Origin: Clostridiaceae bacterium
Lineage (GTDB): Bacteria > Bacillota_A > Clostridia > Acetivibrionales > Acetivibrionaceae
Reading direction: 5' to 3'
NCBI GenBank assembly: GCA_012513545.1
Contig: JAAZCB010000571.1
Coordinates: 1-30,224 of the forward strand
DNA length: 30,224 nt
This document shows, piece after piece, positions 7,405 to 16,507 of the stretch. Within the stretch, counting starts at the first letter, position 1. Each line of letters begins with the position of its first letter. The translations under genes and the position numbers were made by a program. Under the pieces are notes generated by a model. It ran no database searches. It saw only the letters and a list, made by a program, of their open reading frames with translations, and was not told where the DNA came from.

Positions 7405-7848
7405 TTGATTGAATATAGAATTCAAAAATTAACTGAAGAGACTATTTATGATTATTTAATGGCCTTGGATAAGAGTCTTTTGCCAACTTTGTCTTCAAGA
7501 GTAAATATAAAAGATTATTCATGTAAGTTATGTAATTATGCACTACATTTTTGTGCTTTTGATGAAGAACAGATGGTTGGTATTGTTGCAGGTTATTTCA
7601 ATGATCCGGATAATAAGACGGTATATATTTCCTCTTTCTCTGTCATAAAATCCCATCGTAAAAAAGGTATTGCCAGCACTCTTTTAAAAAAAGTAATTCA
7701 TTATGCAATTAGCAAAGGATTTTCTAAAATCGATTTACAAGTATACATTGCCAATGAATCTGCCATCACGTTTTACGAAAATTTTGGTTTTAACAAAGAA
7801 TTTGATAGTGGAAAGAATGAATTTATTTCTATGTCCTTGATCCTGTAA
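7405..7848 (+). CDS. GNAT-family N-acetyltransferase
   Basis: A 147-residue acyl-CoA-dependent N-acyltransferase. The GNAT core is clear: motif A 'VIKSHRKKGIASTLLKKV' (the R-x-x-G-x-A pyrophosphate loop is RKKGIA) and motif B 'NESAITFYENFGF'. No membrane segment or signal is present, so it acts in the cytoplasm. TTG at 7405 is the likely start, since the next ATG lies deeper than the first strand. In polysaccharide loci such enzymes usually acetylate the amino group of a nucleotide-linked sugar made by a DegT-type aminotransferase; one is encoded at 9325. It could equally act on the product of the ATP-grasp gene just upstream. Confidence 0.85.
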   Translation: MIEYRIQKLTEETIYDYLMALDKSLLPTLSSRVNIKDYSCKLCNYALHFCAFDEEQMVGIVAGYFNDPDNKTVYISSFSVIKSHRKKGIASTLLKKVIHYAISKGFSKIDLQVYIANESAITFYENFGFNKEFDSGKNEFISMSLIL

Positions 7849-7871
7849 ATATTTATGATTGTTAATTATTA

Positions 7872-9338
7872 ATGACTGAGGCAACTTTAAAACAAAAAAC
7901 AATAACAGGTTTTTTTTGGAGTTTCATTGATAGTTTTGCCAATCAGATTCTGATCTTCATCATAGGTATTATCTTGGCAAGATTACTGACACCCAAAGAA
8001 TTTGGGCTCATAGGAATGATTGCAATATTTATTTCAGTTTCAGAGTCTTTTATAAATAGTGGTTTCAGTCAGGCTCTTATAAGAAAAAAGGCTTGTACAG
8101 ATAATGATTTATCTACAGTGTTCTTTTTCAATATAATTGCAGGGATATTTTTTTTTGCAATTCTTTTTTTTGGAGCTCCGACTATCAGCACATTTTTTAA
8201 TGAACCACAGCTTAAAGTATTGGTTCGGGTTTTAGGGACTGTATTGATAATAGATGCTCTGACTATAATCCAAAGAACTATACTGACAAGACGTATAGAT
8301 TTTAAACTACAGACCAAAATTTCTGTAATATCAATATTTTTCTCTGGAATAGTAGGTATTTCAATGGCATTCATGGGATTTGGTGTGTGGAGTCTTGTGG
8401 CAAAGACACTAAGTCAGAGAGGAATGAATTCTTTATTACTGTGGCTATTGAATAAATGGCATCCTGTGTTGATTTTTAGTAAGAAGTCATTCAGGGAGTT
8501 ATTTTCATTTGGATCCAAACTTCTTGCCAGTGGTTTGTTAGATACAATATATAGAAATATTTATTATCTGGTTATTGGAAAATATTTCTCAGCACAGGAA
8601 CTTGGTTATTATACGAGGGCAGATCAGTTTAAAAATTTACCCTCAGCAAATGTAAATGGGATCATTTCACGTGTTAGTTATCCTGTTTTATCACAGCTTC
8701 AGGATGATCCGGTAAAGTTAAAAGCAGGATATAAGAAACTTATCAAAAACACTATGTTTATAGCATTTGTGATGATGGCAGGAATGGCTGCAGTGTCTGA
8801 ACCAATGGTTATTACCTTAATAGGTGAAAAATGGAGGCCGTCAATCATATATTTACAGCTTCTATGTTTTGTTGGAGCAATGTACCCACTGCACGCACTC
8901 AATCTCAATATGCTAAATGTTAGAGGTCGTTCAGACCTCTTTCTAAATCTTGAAATTATAAAAAAAATTCTCGCAATCCCGACAATAATTATTGGTATAA
9001 TCTGGGGTATTAAGATCATGATACTTGGGATGTGGTTAAACTCAATTATTGCTTATTATCTTAATAGTTTTTATTCGGGAAGATTAATTAAGTACCCAAT
9101 GAAAGAGCAGGTAATTGATATTTTACCCGGATTTTTATTGGCTTTATTAATGGGTATATCAGTGTTTTTATCAGGAAGATTTCTCCATGCTGATTATTTT
9201 GTAAAACTAATAGTCCAGGTAATACTAGGAATTCTTATGGTTCTGGGGATAGGTGAATTATTTAAATTTCAACCTTATCTTGAATTAAGAGGAATAGTTC
9301 TAACAAAAACCTTCAAAAAAAATAATGTCAGACAATAA
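7872..9338 (+). CDS. wzx: Wzx-type oligosaccharide flippase (WzxC-like)
   Basis: A 488-residue multi-spanning membrane protein of the MOP superfamily that should move the undecaprenyl-linked repeat unit across the inner membrane. The N-terminus has the family signature: 'KTITGFFWSFIDSFANQ', then 'ILARLLTPKEFGLIGMIAIF' and 'SFINSGFSQALIRKK'. About 12-14 hydrophobic segments are spread over the whole length. The Arg/Lys-rich loop 'IQRTILTRRIDFK' is usual for the WzxC branch. Its stop lies inside the next gene (14-base overlap), which implies coupled translation. A perfect 7-bp hairpin lies inside the gene at 8922-8940. A second flippase gene occurs at 11651. Confidence 0.92.
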   Translation: MTEATLKQKTITGFFWSFIDSFANQILIFIIGIILARLLTPKEFGLIGMIAIFISVSESFINSGFSQALIRKKACTDNDLSTVFFFNIIAGIFFFAILFFGAPTISTFFNEPQLKVLVRVLGTVLIIDALTIIQRTILTRRIDFKLQTKISVISIFFSGIVGISMAFMGFGVWSLVAKTLSQRGMNSLLLWLLNKWHPVLIFSKKSFRELFSFGSKLLASGLLDTIYRNIYYLVIGKYFSAQELGYYTRADQFKNLPSANVNGIISRVSYPVLSQLQDDPVKLKAGYKKLIKNTMFIAFVMMAGMAAVSEPMVITLIGEKWRPSIIYLQLLCFVGAMYPLHALNLNMLNVRGRSDLFLNLEIIKKILAIPTIIIGIIWGIKIMILGMWLNSIIAYYLNSFYSGRLIKYPMKEQVIDILPGFLLALLMGISVFLSGRFLHADYFVKLIVQVILGILMVLGIGELFKFQPYLELRGIVLTKTFKKNNVRQ

Positions 9339-10440
9339 AAAAATATATGTAACACAACCTTCGTTACCTCCTCTGGAAGAGTTCATCGAATATCTTAAAC
9401 AGATATGGCAAAGTAAGATCCTTACTAATAGCGGACCATTTCATCGACAGTTCGAAAAGGAGCTTGCAGATTATCTCGGAGTAAAATATATTTCTTTGTT
9501 TGCAAATGGGACCCTTGCCCTGGTAACAGCTTTAAAAGTATTAAAGATAACAGGTGAAGTGATTACAACTCCTTTTAGTTTTGTGGCAACAACCAATTCT
9601 TTATGGTGGAATAATATAAAACCTGTGTTTGTTGATATAGAACCGGATTACTTTACTCTTGATACTGGTAAAATAGAAGCAGCAATAACACCTCAGACAA
9701 AAGCTATACTTCCGGTGCATATTTATGGTAATCCCTGTAGAATTGATGAAATACAAAAAATAGCTGATAAATACGAATTAAAAATTATATATGATGCCGC
9801 ACATGCTTTTGGAGTTCATTTTAATGGAATTTCTTTACTTAATTATGGTGACCTTTCCACATTAAGTTTCCATGCTACAAAATCCTATACGACTATGGAA
9901 GGGGGAGCAATTGTGTGCCATGAAGAGCAGACTAAACAAAAGATTGATTTCCTTAAAAACTTTGGTTTCGCAGGAGAAACGAATGTGGTATTGCCTGGGA
10001 TAAACTCAAAAATGAATGAAATGCAGGCAGCATTGGGGATTTTACAATTGAAATATCATAGAAAAAATATCGAAAAAAGAAGAAATATTGCTGAAATTTA
10101 TAAAAATGATCTCAGTCAAATTGAGGGTGTTGATTGCTTGCGAGTAGATGATTGTATTAGCAACTACAATTTTAGCTATTTCCCAATCTTTGTTGATGAA
10201 AAGCAGTATGGTAAAAGCAGGGATGAACTATATTACCATTTAAGAAACAATAATATATTTTGCAGAAGATATTTTTATCCCTTAATAAGTGATTTTCCAA
10301 CTTACAGGAATTTACCTTCAGCTAATAATGAAAATTTACCTATTGCAAAAAAAATTTCTGAAAAAGTAATCTGTTTGCCAATTTACCCCGATTTGGACCT
10401 ACTTAGTATTAATCGAATTCTTAATCTAATTAAAGGATGA
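9325..10440 (+). CDS. DegT/DnrJ/EryC1/StrS-family sugar aminotransferase
   Basis: A PLP-dependent aminotransferase that converts a nucleotide-linked keto-sugar (typically a dTDP- or UDP-4-keto-6-deoxy sugar) to the amino sugar. In 371 residues, the PLP phosphate region is 'LFANGTLALVTAL' (58-70). Asp157 and His160 ('YDAAHAFG') contact the cofactor ring, and Lys186 in 'SFHATKSYTTMEGG' forms the Schiff base. 'LPVHIYGNP' and 'GINSKMNEMQAALG' are further family motifs. The length is typical. It overlaps the flippase gene by 14 bases. No dTDP-glucose synthase or dehydratase is encoded in this window, so the keto-sugar must come from genes elsewhere. The exact sugar cannot be told from the sequence. 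Confidence 0.92.
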   Translation: MSDNKKIYVTQPSLPPLEEFIEYLKQIWQSKILTNSGPFHRQFEKELADYLGVKYISLFANGTLALVTALKVLKITGEVITTPFSFVATTNSLWWNNIKPVFVDIEPDYFTLDTGKIEAAITPQTKAILPVHIYGNPCRIDEIQKIADKYELKIIYDAAHAFGVHFNGISLLNYGDLSTLSFHATKSYTTMEGGAIVCHEEQTKQKIDFLKNFGFAGETNVVLPGINSKMNEMQAALGILQLKYHRKNIEKRRNIAEIYKNDLSQIEGVDCLRVDDCISNYNFSYFPIFVDEKQYGKSRDELYYHLRNNNIFCRRYFYPLISDFPTYRNLPSANNENLPIAKKISEKVICLPIYPDLDLLSINRILNLIKG

Positions 10441-10501
10441 TCCATGTTTAATATTCCCAAATTTTAAAGATATTTTGAAAATAAATTGTAAAAAACCTAT
10501 T

Positions 10502-10606
10502 ATGAAAAAGCTAGATTCAAATGGTATTAATGAAGCTTATTGGCATAATTGGGTATTTTGCTGGGTAAAGTTTAATAAAATTCTTCTCTTTTTTGAAATA
10601 TTATGA
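10502..10606 (+). CDS. Small ORF (34 residues), uncertain
   Basis: An open frame that begins just after the in-frame stop at 10427 and ends with TGA at 10604-10606 overlaps the next gene's ATG as ATGA. From the ATG at 10502 it would encode 34 residues with three Trp ('NEAYWHNWVFCWVKF'). A TTG at 10475 would give 43. It fills the 162-base gap between the aminotransferase and the GT2. It resembles nothing I recognise; it may be a remnant of a lost gene, a small coupled peptide or chance in A+T-rich DNA. Confidence 0.22.
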   Translation: MKKLDSNGINEAYWHNWVFCWVKFNKILLFFEIL

Positions 10607-11589
10607 AACTCAACAAACCGCTTGTTAGTATTTGTTGCATTACTTATAATCATGTTAATTATATCCGTGATTGTATAGAAGGATTTTTAAAACAAAAAAC
10701 GTTATTCCCAGTTGAAATAATTATCCATGATGATGCATCAACTGATGGCACTGACAGAATTATTCGAGAATATGCAGATAAATACCCTGAATTTATTATT
10801 ACTATTATACAAAAAGAAAACCAATTCTCAAAAGGAATTAAACCAATATTTGAATATGTATATCCAAGAGCTCAGGGTAAATATATAGCTAATTGTGAGG
10901 GTGATGATTATTGGACTGACTCTTATAAATTACAAAAACAAGTTGATTTCTTGGAAAAGAATCCTGATTATTCAATGATTTGTACCAAATATAGAAAATA
11001 CTCACAAAAAAAACAGAAATATCTTAGAAGTAATTTTAATAGAAGAAAGTATAAAAAAGAAATCAAATTCGAAGATTATATTTTAGATATGTCTTCAATT
11101 GCAACAGCAACGGTTGTATTTGATAAATCGATATTGAAAAATTTCGAAAAAGGTGGAATGACTACGTTTGTAGTAGGAGATACTCCTTTATGGTTATATA
11201 TAGCCGCCACTTCAAAAATTGCTGTTTTACCTGAAGTGACTTCTACATATCGAATTTTAAATAATAGTGCATGCCATTTTAGTGATTATAATAAGCATTA
11301 TGATTTTGTCAAAAAAGGATTTTCTATTGCAGAATATTTCTTACATAAATATGCTTATGATAATAAGGAGCTTGAAAAAGGGCTAATTATTAGAAAACTC
11401 CGTCATGATCTCTTTTATGGATACCGTTCATTTAATAAAGAAATTGCTGAAAATGCATTTATGGAGCTAAGTAAATTTAAATTAAGTTTTAAATATAAAA
11501 TCTCATCGATTGTTTATTATTTTGGTTCAAAAACAGCGTTATTACATAAACTAACACGTTATTTATTTAAGCTTTATTTAGTTATTTAA
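10603..11589 (+). CDS. Family-2 glycosyltransferase (GT-A)
   Basis: An inverting glycosyltransferase that should add one sugar from a nucleotide donor to the lipid-linked repeat unit on the cytoplasmic face. The N-terminal half of the 328 residues is a GT-A domain: 'PLVSICCITYNHVNYIRDCI' at the start, 'IIHDDASTDGT' (41-50, donor-binding Asp) and 'CEGDDYW' (98-104, the D-x-D equivalent). A helical basic C-terminal part follows without clear membrane segments. Donor and acceptor sugars cannot be inferred. The ATG at 10603 overlaps the stop of a small upstream frame. Confidence 0.9.
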   Translation: MKLNKPLVSICCITYNHVNYIRDCIEGFLKQKTLFPVEIIIHDDASTDGTDRIIREYADKYPEFIITIIQKENQFSKGIKPIFEYVYPRAQGKYIANCEGDDYWTDSYKLQKQVDFLEKNPDYSMICTKYRKYSQKKQKYLRSNFNRRKYKKEIKFEDYILDMSSIATATVVFDKSILKNFEKGGMTTFVVGDTPLWLYIAATSKIAVLPEVTSTYRILNNSACHFSDYNKHYDFVKKGFSIAEYFLHKYAYDNKELEKGLIIRKLRHDLFYGYRSFNKEIAENAFMELSKFKLSFKYKISSIVYYFGSKTALLHKLTRYLFKLYLVI

Positions 11590-11650
11590 TTTTAGTTACT
11601 AGATTTTGCACCCATTGTTAAGATCGTAAGGTTTACTGATTTAATAATCC

Positions 11651-13180
11651 ATGATTTCTTCTGAAAACAAAAGAATAGCAAAAAACACCTTTTTCCTTTA
11701 TAGCAGAATGCTTATAATCACTGGGATCAGTTTATTTACAGTGCGTATTGTGCTAAGGACTCTTGGAGCAGAGGATTATGGTATTAATAATGTTGTTGGG
11801 GGCATTATATCTATGTTGTCTTTTTTTACTGGAACCATGACTTCATCTTCTATGCGTTTTTTTGCTTATGAACTTGGAAGAGATAACCTGGACCAGCTTA
11901 ACAAATATTTCAACCTAACTGTTTTATGCTATTTAGGCTTTTCATTGATGGTATTATTATTAGCGGAAACAGTCGGTTTATGGTTTCTTAAAACTCAAAT
12001 GGTTATTCCTGAAAACAGGCTGGGTTCTGCAAAATGGGTATACCAGTTTTCAGTTTTTTCTTTTATTATTCATTTATTTGTTATACCATATAATTCTATC
12101 ATTATTGCTAGGGAGCGCATGAATATTTATGCCTATATCAGTGTTCTGCAGGTTGTCCTTAAGCTTTCTATCGTTTATTTGTTGGTAGTTTTTAATTTTG
12201 ATAAACTTAAATTATATGCAATTTTACAATTCCTAGTCACCATAATTGTCTCTATTTTCTATATAACGTATTGCAGGTATAAATTTAAAGAAAGCAGAAT
12301 TTTATTAACTTGGGATAGAGACATGTTTTTGGAACTTTTAAGTTTCAGTGGCTGGTCACTTTTTGGAGCTTTGGCTGGAGTAATAAGGAATCAAGGTATA
12401 AATATCCTTTTGAATGTTTTTTTTAATCCTATTGTTAATGCAGCAAGAGCTATTGCTTTTCAGGTAAATAATGCAATCAATCAATTTGTTACAAACTTTT
12501 ATCAAGCTGTAAGGCCTCAAATAACGAAACAATATTCATCTGGTAATAAACAGGGAATGATGAAACTTGTTTTCCGCTCTTCAAGATTTTGTTATTATTT
12601 GGTTCTGTTCTTTGCTATTCCTATACTCATTGAAACGCCATATATTTTGAATTTCTGGCTTGATCATGTTCCTGAATACACAATACTGTTTACAAGGCTA
12701 GTCATAATCACAACAATGATTGAATCTATAAGTTATCCGTTGATGACAGCAGTGAGCGCAACGGGAAATATTAAGTTTTTTCAAATTGTAACCGGTGGAC
12801 TGCTTATTTTAAATCTTCCTATTTCGTATTTTCTTCTTAAACTCGGGTATTCACCACAAACAACAATGTATGTAGCGATATTTATTTCTGTTGCATCACA
12901 GGCATCAAGGATATTGTTTATGAGATTGTTACATAAAATGTCTGTTAGGAAATATATTGAAGAAATTATTTTTATAATTTCAATTGTTACAATCCTTTCC
13001 TTGATTGTTCCTTTCTTATTATATAGAGTTATGGAGGTAAGCTTTGGAAGGTTGTTAATAATTACATTATCATCATTTACAGGAAATGGAGTTATAATTT
13101 ATTTAGTTGGTTTGACTAAAGGAGAACGTAAAACAATAAAAGCATTTTTAATAAGTAAGTTGCAATCATATACTAAATAA
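11651..13180 (+). CDS. wzx: Second MOP-superfamily polysaccharide flippase
   Basis: A 509-residue multi-spanning protein of the Wzx/polysaccharide-transport group. The opening 'NKRIAKNTFFLYSRMLII' and 'TVRIVLRTLGAEDYGINNVV' followed by 'MTSSSMRFFAYELGRDN' are characteristic of a flippase branch common in Bacteroides-type capsule loci. That branch differs clearly from the WzxC-like protein at 7872. About 12-14 hydrophobic segments are visible. A 61-base gap without any feature precedes it, and the TTG of the MurB-like gene follows 8 bases after its stop. Two different flippases in one locus is unusual. This one may export a different intermediate, or one of the two may be left over from recombination. 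Confidence 0.9.
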   Translation: MISSENKRIAKNTFFLYSRMLIITGISLFTVRIVLRTLGAEDYGINNVVGGIISMLSFFTGTMTSSSMRFFAYELGRDNLDQLNKYFNLTVLCYLGFSLMVLLLAETVGLWFLKTQMVIPENRLGSAKWVYQFSVFSFIIHLFVIPYNSIIIARERMNIYAYISVLQVVLKLSIVYLLVVFNFDKLKLYAILQFLVTIIVSIFYITYCRYKFKESRILLTWDRDMFLELLSFSGWSLFGALAGVIRNQGINILLNVFFNPIVNAARAIAFQVNNAINQFVTNFYQAVRPQITKQYSSGNKQGMMKLVFRSSRFCYYLVLFFAIPILIETPYILNFWLDHVPEYTILFTRLVIITTMIESISYPLMTAVSATGNIKFFQIVTGGLLILNLPISYFLLKLGYSPQTTMYVAIFISVASQASRILFMRLLHKMSVRKYIEEIIFIISIVTILSLIVPFLLYRVMEVSFGRLLIITLSSFTGNGVIIYLVGLTKGERKTIKAFLISKLQSYTK

Positions 13181-13188
13181 CAAATAAG

Positions 13189-14181
13189 TTGACAATTGTC
13201 TTAAATACAAGTATTTTAGAAAAAAACGATATACCGTTTGAAACAAATGTATCTCTAAAGAACAAAACATGGATCCATAGAGGTGGAATCGCTAATTACT
13301 GGATACAACCTAAAACATTGGATCAATTATGCGTTTTGGTCAATTATCTAAATACAGAAGATATGAAATTTGAGATTGTTGGTTATTCAACTAACTTATA
13401 TTTTCAAAATGATTATAGTCCTGAAGTAGTTATATCTACTAAAAGCTTGAAAAATTTTTCAGATGAGGAAAATTGGATAGCCTGTGAATGTGGCTGCAGC
13501 ATGCGCTTATTATCAGAATATTGTGTAAATAAAGGTTACTCAGGATACGAAGGCTTGATTGATTTACCGGGTACAGTAGGTGGAGCAGTTTACAATAATA
13601 GTAGTTGTTACAAGTGCTCTGTTTCTGATTTATTGATCAAGATTGATTATTTAAATAACGAAGGCAAGATAATTACACTCTCACCCCATAATCTCCAATA
13701 TAAAAGACGCTCATCTATCTTTAAACGTGATATTTACAACAAGTGGCATGGTTGTATACTAAATGTATATTTAAAAAAGGACCTTAACACTAATCCATCT
13801 GATATCTTAAATAAAGCAAAACAAAATCATGAACATAGGAAAGAATTTCAAGAGGGTCCAAAACAAAACCTAGGTAGTGTTTTTATTGAAATCTCTTATA
13901 AATTCATACCACGACTTATTGTCAAATTGTTAAGAAAATTATGCTTTGTTTTATATGTAGATAAGAAAAGAACAGATAGAATCATAAATCGAACCCTACT
14001 TATATTCTTTGGTGGAATAGGATTAAGAAAATATGTATCAAAAAAAACACTAAACTGTTTTCTATGGCTTGATGAAAATTCAGATAGAGCCTTTGTAAAA
14101 TATAGGCGTTTCATGAAAAGAATATCACAATCTTTGGAGCTAGAGATTGAAATTAAAAAAGGTGACAATGATTCATTTTGA
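13189..14181 (+). CDS. MurB-like FAD-binding oxidoreductase
   Basis: A paralogue of UDP-N-acetylenolpyruvoylglucosamine reductase inside a glycan locus. In 330 residues: the FAD-binding 'HRGGIANYWIQPKTLDQL' (30-47), 'GYSTNLYF' for the usual GSNLL motif, and 'GLIDLPGTVGGAVYNN' (122-137, MurB G-x-PGTVGGA). Three catalytic equivalents appear present by my alignment: Arg174 in 'KRRSSIFK', Ser230 in 'NLGSVF' and Glu321 in 'LEIEIK' (family LEPEV). The part after Ser230 is strongly diverged and basic. MurB reduces an enolpyruvyl ether to a lactyl ether, so this enzyme might make a lactyl-ether sugar; no MurA homologue is in the window. The housekeeping murB is expected elsewhere. The start is TTG at 13189. 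Confidence 0.78.
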   Translation: MTIVLNTSILEKNDIPFETNVSLKNKTWIHRGGIANYWIQPKTLDQLCVLVNYLNTEDMKFEIVGYSTNLYFQNDYSPEVVISTKSLKNFSDEENWIACECGCSMRLLSEYCVNKGYSGYEGLIDLPGTVGGAVYNNSSCYKCSVSDLLIKIDYLNNEGKIITLSPHNLQYKRRSSIFKRDIYNKWHGCILNVYLKKDLNTNPSDILNKAKQNHEHRKEFQEGPKQNLGSVFIEISYKFIPRLIVKLLRKLCFVLYVDKKRTDRIINRTLLIFFGGIGLRKYVSKKTLNCFLWLDENSDRAFVKYRRFMKRISQSLELEIEIKKGDNDSF

Positions 14182-14312
14182 AAAAATTAGTTAACGACCA
14201 ATCTAATATAGACGACGCAAAATCAGTATTATACATTTATTTCCAATAAACATAAATAATATATAATAGCGCAAATTTATTAACATGAGGCATCTTAGAT
14301 TTTGTTGAAAAA

Positions 14313-15422
14313 ATGAGAATAGGAATTATAACATATCATAGATCCCATAATTATGGTGCACTCTTTCAGGCTTTTGCTCTGAAAACTTTTTTACAAAAAG
14401 ATGAACATGAAGTGGAATTCATTGACTATTGGCCTGAATACCACAATGAGATGTATCGATCAATTCCTTATTTTAATTATTTAACATGGAAAACCAAAGT
14501 AAAACATATTATTCTGCTTATTATAGGATTTAGGAGGATTTATAAACGCCGAAGAGGTTGCCTCGATTTCATGCATAATTATTTGGGATTACAATTTAAA
14601 CCTCAAATTACAGAAAAAGAAAATTTGACGGCGTTAAATTACGATTTAATTATATATGGGAGTGATCAAATTTGGAGGAAGCAGTATTTTAAATCATTTG
14701 TGGGATTTAATGATATTTACTTCGGTTCTTGTATTAATGCGAAGATTAAAATAAGTTACGCTGCAAGTATGGGAGTTATTGAAATTCAATCCCCAGAAGA
14801 CACTGAATTTTTAAAAAGGCACTTTATGAACTTTGATCGTATTTCTGTACGTGAAAAAGAATTGCAGACTTTAGTTGAAAGTGCTACTGGTAAAAAGCCA
14901 GAATTAGTACTTGATCCGGTATTTCTTTTGAGTGAAGAACAATGGAAGACTCTTTTGCCAAAACGTAAAGAAAAAGTAAAATATGTATTACTTTATCAAT
15001 TGCTTCAATCAAGGGATTCTATTTTATTAGCCCAAAAGATAGCTGACCAGTACGGTTACAAAGTAATTGAAGTTTGTGGAAAAGTATCTCCGTTAAAGTT
15101 TAGTGCACGATATAAACAAACTCTTAGTCCTCTCGAATTCCTATCATTTTTATATAATGCTGAATTTGTTGTTACTACTTCATTCCATGGGGCAGCGTTC
15201 TCAATAATTTTCAGGAAAGATTTTTATGCGTTAGGGATGGGTAATAATTCTGACAGAGTTTTGACTCTATTTGAAAATCTTGATTTGTCGGATCGATATA
15301 TACAAAATATATCCGATTTGAATATAAAACAATCAATAGATTATGAAAGAACTTTAACTAAGTTACAAAATCAAATTATTCAATCAGCTAAATTCTTACT
15401 CACAGTATTCAATAAGAATTGA
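14313..15422 (+). CDS. Polysaccharide pyruvyl transferase family protein
   Basis: A 369-residue protein of the CsaB/WcaK family, which adds a pyruvyl ketal to a sugar using phosphoenolpyruvate. The recognisable features are the N-terminal 'GIITYHRSHNYGALFQAFAL', 'YGSDQIW' (115-121), 'RISVREKE' (176-183), 'ELVLDPVFLL' (197-206) and the late 'VVTTSFHGAAFSIIF' (286-300). These are typical of the Bacteroidota branch with 'SHNYGA'. Some proteins of this family act as glycosyltransferases or have other roles, so pyruvylation is likely but not certain. A 131-base gap precedes it, holding only a 23-codon frame from 14178. Confidence 0.88.
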   Translation: MRIGIITYHRSHNYGALFQAFALKTFLQKDEHEVEFIDYWPEYHNEMYRSIPYFNYLTWKTKVKHIILLIIGFRRIYKRRRGCLDFMHNYLGLQFKPQITEKENLTALNYDLIIYGSDQIWRKQYFKSFVGFNDIYFGSCINAKIKISYAASMGVIEIQSPEDTEFLKRHFMNFDRISVREKELQTLVESATGKKPELVLDPVFLLSEEQWKTLLPKRKEKVKYVLLYQLLQSRDSILLAQKIADQYGYKVIEVCGKVSPLKFSARYKQTLSPLEFLSFLYNAEFVVTTSFHGAAFSIIFRKDFYALGMGNNSDRVLTLFENLDLSDRYIQNISDLNIKQSIDYERTLTKLQNQIIQSAKFLLTVFNKN

Positions 15423-15453
15423 TCATATCATTTAGTATACTAACAATTTAATT

Positions 15454-16362
15454 ATGGGATTAATAGAAGAATTAGTTTCAGTTATTGTTCCTTGTTATAA
15501 TCAAGCACGATATTTGCCAGAAGCCTTACAATCCGTTTTAAATCAAACTTATGATAAATGGGAATGTTTTATTATCAATGATGGTAGTTCAGATAATACT
15601 GAGGAGGCTGCCCTAAAATGGGTTAATAAAGATACAAGATTTAAATACATCAAAATTAGTCATTCAGGCCCATCAGCTTCTCGTAATGTTGCTCTAAAGA
15701 TTGTGTCAGGTGAATTTCTTCAACTTCTTGACGCAGACGATGTGATCGATCCAAGAAAATTTGAAATCCAGATTAAATCTCTTGCTGATACACCGAAATA
15801 TTCTCTTTCTATTTGTGATTATTTTTCTTCTTCAGAATACGATCTGTTAAAACAACATAATAGATATCTTACCCCAAGATTTAAATCATCTGAACACATT
15901 TTTGAATTAATATCTGACTGGCAGACAAAACTATCCATACCTCCTCATTGCTTTTTAATTAAGTCTAGTTTATTTAGAGATAAGCAAATATTTCTAAATG
16001 AGACTTTACCTAACCATGTAGACTGGGAGTTTTGGATGAATATTTTTAAGCTAAAACCTATAGTAAAATTTGTTGATTTAAAACTAGCAACATATCGTAT
16101 ACATGACCATGGGATTTGTGGTAATAAGAAATTAATGAAAATAGGATATTTGCAAGCTATTAATATACAGAGAAGTAAGTATAATACAGAAACAAAGGAA
16201 AATGAACTTTTAACAAGGAAATACAATCAGATAAAATATGGATCTGATGATAAAAACGTTGTTCTGGCATTCGTCAAAGGATTCCTTATGAAATATTCAA
16301 GAAAGTTATTAAAAATAGAGAAATTAATATATGATCAATTCATTTTTTTGTTTAAACGATAG
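15454..16362 (+). CDS. Family-2 glycosyltransferase (GT-A)
   Basis: A 302-residue GT-A enzyme and the second GT2 of the locus. The N-terminal domain is canonical: 'LVSVIVPCYNQARYLPEAL' (7-25), 'IINDGSSDNT' (40-49) and 'LLDADD' (91-96, with the D-x-D metal site at 93-95). 'SGPSASRNVAL' (71-81) marks the acceptor-side loop. The C-terminal third is helical and basic, without membrane segments. It should add a sugar to the growing repeat unit in the cytoplasm. The sugar cannot be inferred. Confidence 0.92.
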   Translation: MGLIEELVSVIVPCYNQARYLPEALQSVLNQTYDKWECFIINDGSSDNTEEAALKWVNKDTRFKYIKISHSGPSASRNVALKIVSGEFLQLLDADDVIDPRKFEIQIKSLADTPKYSLSICDYFSSSEYDLLKQHNRYLTPRFKSSEHIFELISDWQTKLSIPPHCFLIKSSLFRDKQIFLNETLPNHVDWEFWMNIFKLKPIVKFVDLKLATYRIHDHGICGNKKLMKIGYLQAINIQRSKYNTETKENELLTRKYNQIKYGSDDKNVVLAFVKGFLMKYSRKLLKIEKLIYDQFIFLFKR

Positions 16363-16507
16363 AGATAACCTGAACAAAGAATCAATAATAAGAATTCCTT
16401 GTTGTTAGTTTATTGTCTATGCAATGTTCCACTCTGATAAGCATGGAGAACAAAGTCTCAATGCTTGAGGCCTTGATTTGGTGGATCTTATTTTCAAAGA
16501 GGCCAAC

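Noticed and set aside
14178..14250. 23-codon frame starting at a TTG that overlaps the MurB-like stop
   Set aside because: Too short, non-ATG start, and no recognisable features. Chance frames of this size are common in A+T-rich DNA.
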